Assembly: GCA_937923265.1 (NCBI GenBank)
Contig: CALAJY010000008.1
Coordinates: 1 to 51,525, forward strand
Direction of reading: 5' to 3'
Length of the DNA: 51,525 nt
DNA from: an uncultured Tissierellia bacterium
GTDB lineage: Bacteria; Bacillota; Clostridia; Tissierellales; Peptoniphilaceae
A program made the translations under genes and the position numbers. Shown here piece after piece: positions 49,474 through 51,525 of the stretch. The notes below the pieces were generated by a model. The model was given only the letters and a program-made list of their open reading frames with translations, was not told the origin of the DNA and made no database searches. Positions within the stretch are counted from its first letter, which is position 1, and the number at the start of each line of letters is the position of its first letter.

Positions 49474-51417
49474 TTACTTTACCGTAAACGATACTGTCCT
49501 CCTTTGTGGTGCATATCCATTGCTTCTTGCATCAATTACCACTTCATATTCGCCCCGCGCCAATGCGTAACTATAGTAGCGGAGCAAGCCGTAATATCCG
49601 GTACATCCCGATTCGGTCCATTCATCTCCTGTGGTCTTATTATGAATATGGAAGTCCATACAAACATTCGATAGGCGGCGTCCCTGTCCATCGCTGGCAA
49701 CCACCTTGACAACGGCATGACCGCCTCGGCAAAGACTCTCACTGTTCGCACTGATGTCCAATTGGAAACTCGGTGCGGGAGTCGGATCCACAGGCTCCGG
49801 ATCGGGATCTACCGGGGTGGGATCCACAGGCTCCGGATTGGGATCTACGGGCGTTGGATCAACGGGTGTTGGATCCACCGGTTCCGGATTATCCGGCTCC
49901 GGCGGAACATTGGTGCCCAGTGCTTCCGTAAAAGCTTTCACACAAACATTTGCGTTAGCTCTTTCATAGATGACATCGCCCCAATTCTGTCCATCATAGG
50001 AAATGAAAGACTGTCCCTGGTTGGCTCTTGCCCGAGAAGCAAAGCCCCAAACCGGTGCCTCAATGGGAATCGGATAATAGTAGCCGGGGGTCGTAAGCTT
50101 CACGATGGGAGCGAAGTAAGCGCCTTGAGGAATTCGTTGAGGATTAAACTTAATGGTGTGGTAACCGGCAAAGCGGAAACTTCCCTGAGCCACTTTCACC
50201 CGTTGGTTGAAGCCACTGTTACCGCCAATGTTCGTATTCACATAGACTTCGTAATTTGCATTATTGGAGGGAACAAAAATTCCCACTTCGGAAATCTGAG
50301 AAGCTCTTTGCACAGGTCCAAAGACATTGGAGAACCATCCCGTGGTCCCTCGTCCGATATTGGAGGTCATGCCCAGGGGGTCATGGTACCAAACGGATTT
50401 TCCGGCCTGCCGATTCTGTAAGACAAAGATGCAATTCCCCGTGGCGATGATAGAGTCATAGTAGGAAACATAATAATAACCACCAAGCCGACCCCATCGG
50501 CTTCCCCAGCTGTTTTTAACAATCCAAGCTCCGTTTCCCGGAGGCGTGATGCCGAAATTATAAGCACTGTAATTGTCATCCCAGCCGACGATGGTGACCG
50601 CGTGATTTCCCCATCCATTCCCCGCATTGTAATGGCCCATGGTTGAGAAATTGGTAAAGGCTTCATTGCCATTCACCGTGGTGTAAGCAGCCCCGTATTG
50701 CATAATAGCCTGTTTCAAAACCGCTTGGTCATTCACGTTTCTGACATCGGGAATGTAGAGGGCTTCTTTTAATTCCTTGGCCATGGGAAGACCGGAAGGA
50801 GAGCTGAAGTCGAAGGGACTGTAAGGTTCATCCCTCTCCCAAATCGGACCGGACCAGCGAGACATATAGGCTGCGGATATATAGCAGTTTCCGCCATCCT
50901 TGGGACCCCAGTCAAACCCATGGGTATTTCGCAGGTTCTTTTCACTGAAGTCGGTATTCTCACGAGGCATCAATACGGACTCCGCGGAACCGTAGGTCGC
51001 AAATGCCCAGCAAGAACCGTTGGGGCCTTGATCTCGAACAGGCGTGACGCGGTTTTGATCCCGAAGATCGAAACGAGCGGGTAAACGGCTCTGCCGTTGC
51101 CGATGTTCTCCCTGTAAGGCAGCATAGTTGGTATTGATTTTCAGAGGTGCTGCCCGGTATCCAAAACGGGGATCGCTCGTTTTTTCTGCCCGCTGCCGGT
51201 TGAAGTCGGGATTGATGGGGGCTTCATTCACTTCCAAATGTTCCACGGTCAAGCCCTTGTTCAAATGAAAGCCCTGGCGATTTTCTCCGGTCTCCAGAGA
51301 AACTCCGCTATCCCCCGTATCATCTTCGAGTGCCTGAGCGATGGGAGCTCCCGGTAAAAGTAAGGCCAAACTAAGTAATAAGCTAAGAAAGAATTGTGTT
51401 GCCCGACGGTTCTTCAT
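49474..51417 (-). CDS. Secreted papain-like (C1) protease with Pro-rich linker and Ig-like tail
   Basis: 647 residues. Signal peptide about 1-29 (LLLPGAPIAQALE), propeptide, C1A domain with C136 (QGPNGSCWAFA), H272 (NHAVTIVGWDD) and N302 (VKNSWGSRWG). A lectin-like domain follows (about 340-500), then a PVDPTP-type linker (about 508-545) and a C-terminal beta domain of about 95 residues with three cysteines. Close relative of the next gene, probably by duplication, but with a different tail. First gene of the four-gene operon; GAAGGAGG precedes the ATG at 51417. Confidence 0.92.
   Translation of the reverse strand: MKNRRATQFFLSLLLSLALLLPGAPIAQALEDDTGDSGVSLETGENRQGFHLNKGLTVEHLEVNEAPINPDFNRQRAEKTSDPRFGYRAAPLKINTNYAALQGEHRQRQSRLPARFDLRDQNRVTPVRDQGPNGSCWAFATYGSAESVLMPRENTDFSEKNLRNTHGFDWGPKDGGNCYISAAYMSRWSGPIWERDEPYSPFDFSSPSGLPMAKELKEALYIPDVRNVNDQAVLKQAIMQYGAAYTTVNGNEAFTNFSTMGHYNAGNGWGNHAVTIVGWDDNYSAYNFGITPPGNGAWIVKNSWGSRWGRLGGYYYVSYYDSIIATGNCIFVLQNRQAGKSVWYHDPLGMTSNIGRGTTGWFSNVFGPVQRASQISEVGIFVPSNNANYEVYVNTNIGGNSGFNQRVKVAQGSFRFAGYHTIKFNPQRIPQGAYFAPIVKLTTPGYYYPIPIEAPVWGFASRARANQGQSFISYDGQNWGDVIYERANANVCVKAFTEALGTNVPPEPDNPEPVDPTPVDPTPVDPNPEPVDPTPVDPDPEPVDPTPAPSFQLDISANSESLCRGGHAVVKVVASDGQGRRLSNVCMDFHIHNKTTGDEWTESGCTGYYGLLRYYSYALARGEYEVVIDARSNGYAPQRRTVSFTVK
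49780..49900 (-). repeat. Tandem repeat coding the PVDPTP linker
   Basis: Imperfect 12- to 18-base units encode repeated PVDPTP, PVDPNPE and PVDPDPE blocks. The DNA units are similar enough for slippage, so linker length may vary between strains. Confidence 0.8.
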
Positions 51418-51437
51418 GGTATCCTCCTTCTTGATGT

Positions 51438-51487
51438 CACTTGTTTAAGAATCAAAAGATCCGAAGATAAACAAGTGAACCCCCCGT
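51438..51487. promoter_or_regulatory. Inverted repeat upstream of the protease/CAMP operon
   Basis: CACTTGTTTA (51438-51447) and TAAACAAGTG (51478-51487) are perfect 10-base complements 30 bases apart, beginning 21 bases before the first start codon. A second pair, AAAAGATC (51454-51461) and GATCTTTT (51503-51510), interleaves with it. They could form a leader stem or an operator pair; the promoter lies at or beyond the window edge. Confidence 0.5.
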
Positions 51488-51525
51488 CCTGCGATCTTTT
51501 CCACCGATGGAAACCAACATCGATG

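Noticed and set aside
49780..49900. CRISPR-like repeat array
   Set aside because: The repeats are contiguous, short and in frame, encoding PVDPTP linkers; there are no spacers and no cas genes.

Overview
The window is chromosomal DNA from an anaerobic Gram-positive bacterium, most likely a Clostridia/Tissierellia-type Firmicute. Evidence: GGAGG ribosome-binding sites, intrinsic terminators and TTGACA/TATAAT promoters, a Met T-box, CsoR- and Rex-type operators, YhaO/YhaN, a clostridial one-chain PurL, split PurH activities, Fe-dependent alcohol dehydrogenase and an extracellular flavin fumarate reductase. No mobile element, CRISPR array, rRNA or tRNA was seen. Gene order is compact and operonic throughout.

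Layout. (1) 1-79: start of tuf (minus). (2) 321-11917: a nine-gene purine operon, purE-C-F-M-N-IMP cyclohydrolase-AICAR transformylase-D-L, covering nearly the whole route to IMP (no purB or purK here). A leader holds a promoter and an intrinsic terminator. PurF lacks the usual N-terminal cysteine nucleophile. (3) 11933-15839 (minus): copA-csoR-HAD phosphatase, preceded by a promoter whose spacer carries a perfect CsoR-type inverted repeat. copA ends in a CopZ-like domain with its own ribosome-binding site and start codon. (4) 16243-24412 (minus): five abutting genes: a TetM/EF-G-like GTPase fused to a Rae1/YacP-type nuclease, a tandem PII-like protein, a DUF1538 membrane protein with its own PII-like tail, YhaO, and a membrane-embedded YhaN. 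(5) 24427-31681: trmL, an orphan Phd antitoxin, a DUF969-DUF979-pcp peptide/5-oxoproline module, ansA with a ClC transporter, and an iron alcohol dehydrogenase with a Rex-like operator. (6) 31717-36022: Met-specific T-box, metNIQ and an M20 amidohydrolase. (7) 36042-43802: extracellular fumarate-reductase-like lipoprotein, a 58-residue membrane protein, HutD, a CsbD-like repeat protein, a DJ-1/PfpI protein, a DUF1275 protein, a GuaB that lines up residue-for-residue with the Tritrichomonas foetus enzyme, and an FMN 2-hydroxy-acid oxidase. (8) 43825-51525 (minus): a four-gene secreted-effector operon of two papain-like proteases and two CAMP-factor cytolysin relatives, with Ig-like domains and a repeated C-terminal module that I could not assign to a known family.

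How the parts fit. The purine operon feeds IMP, which GuaB commits to GMP. Peptide and amino-acid use is a strong theme (secreted proteases, pcp, asparaginase, methionine uptake, M20 hydrolase), as expected of a proteolytic, host-associated anaerobe. Redox balance is served by the Rex-linked alcohol dehydrogenase and the surface fumarate reductase. The most unusual items are the ribosome-GTPase/A-site-nuclease fusion and its operon, the nested copZ inside copA, the protease/CAMP operon with its shared C-terminal module, and the cysteine-less PurF.
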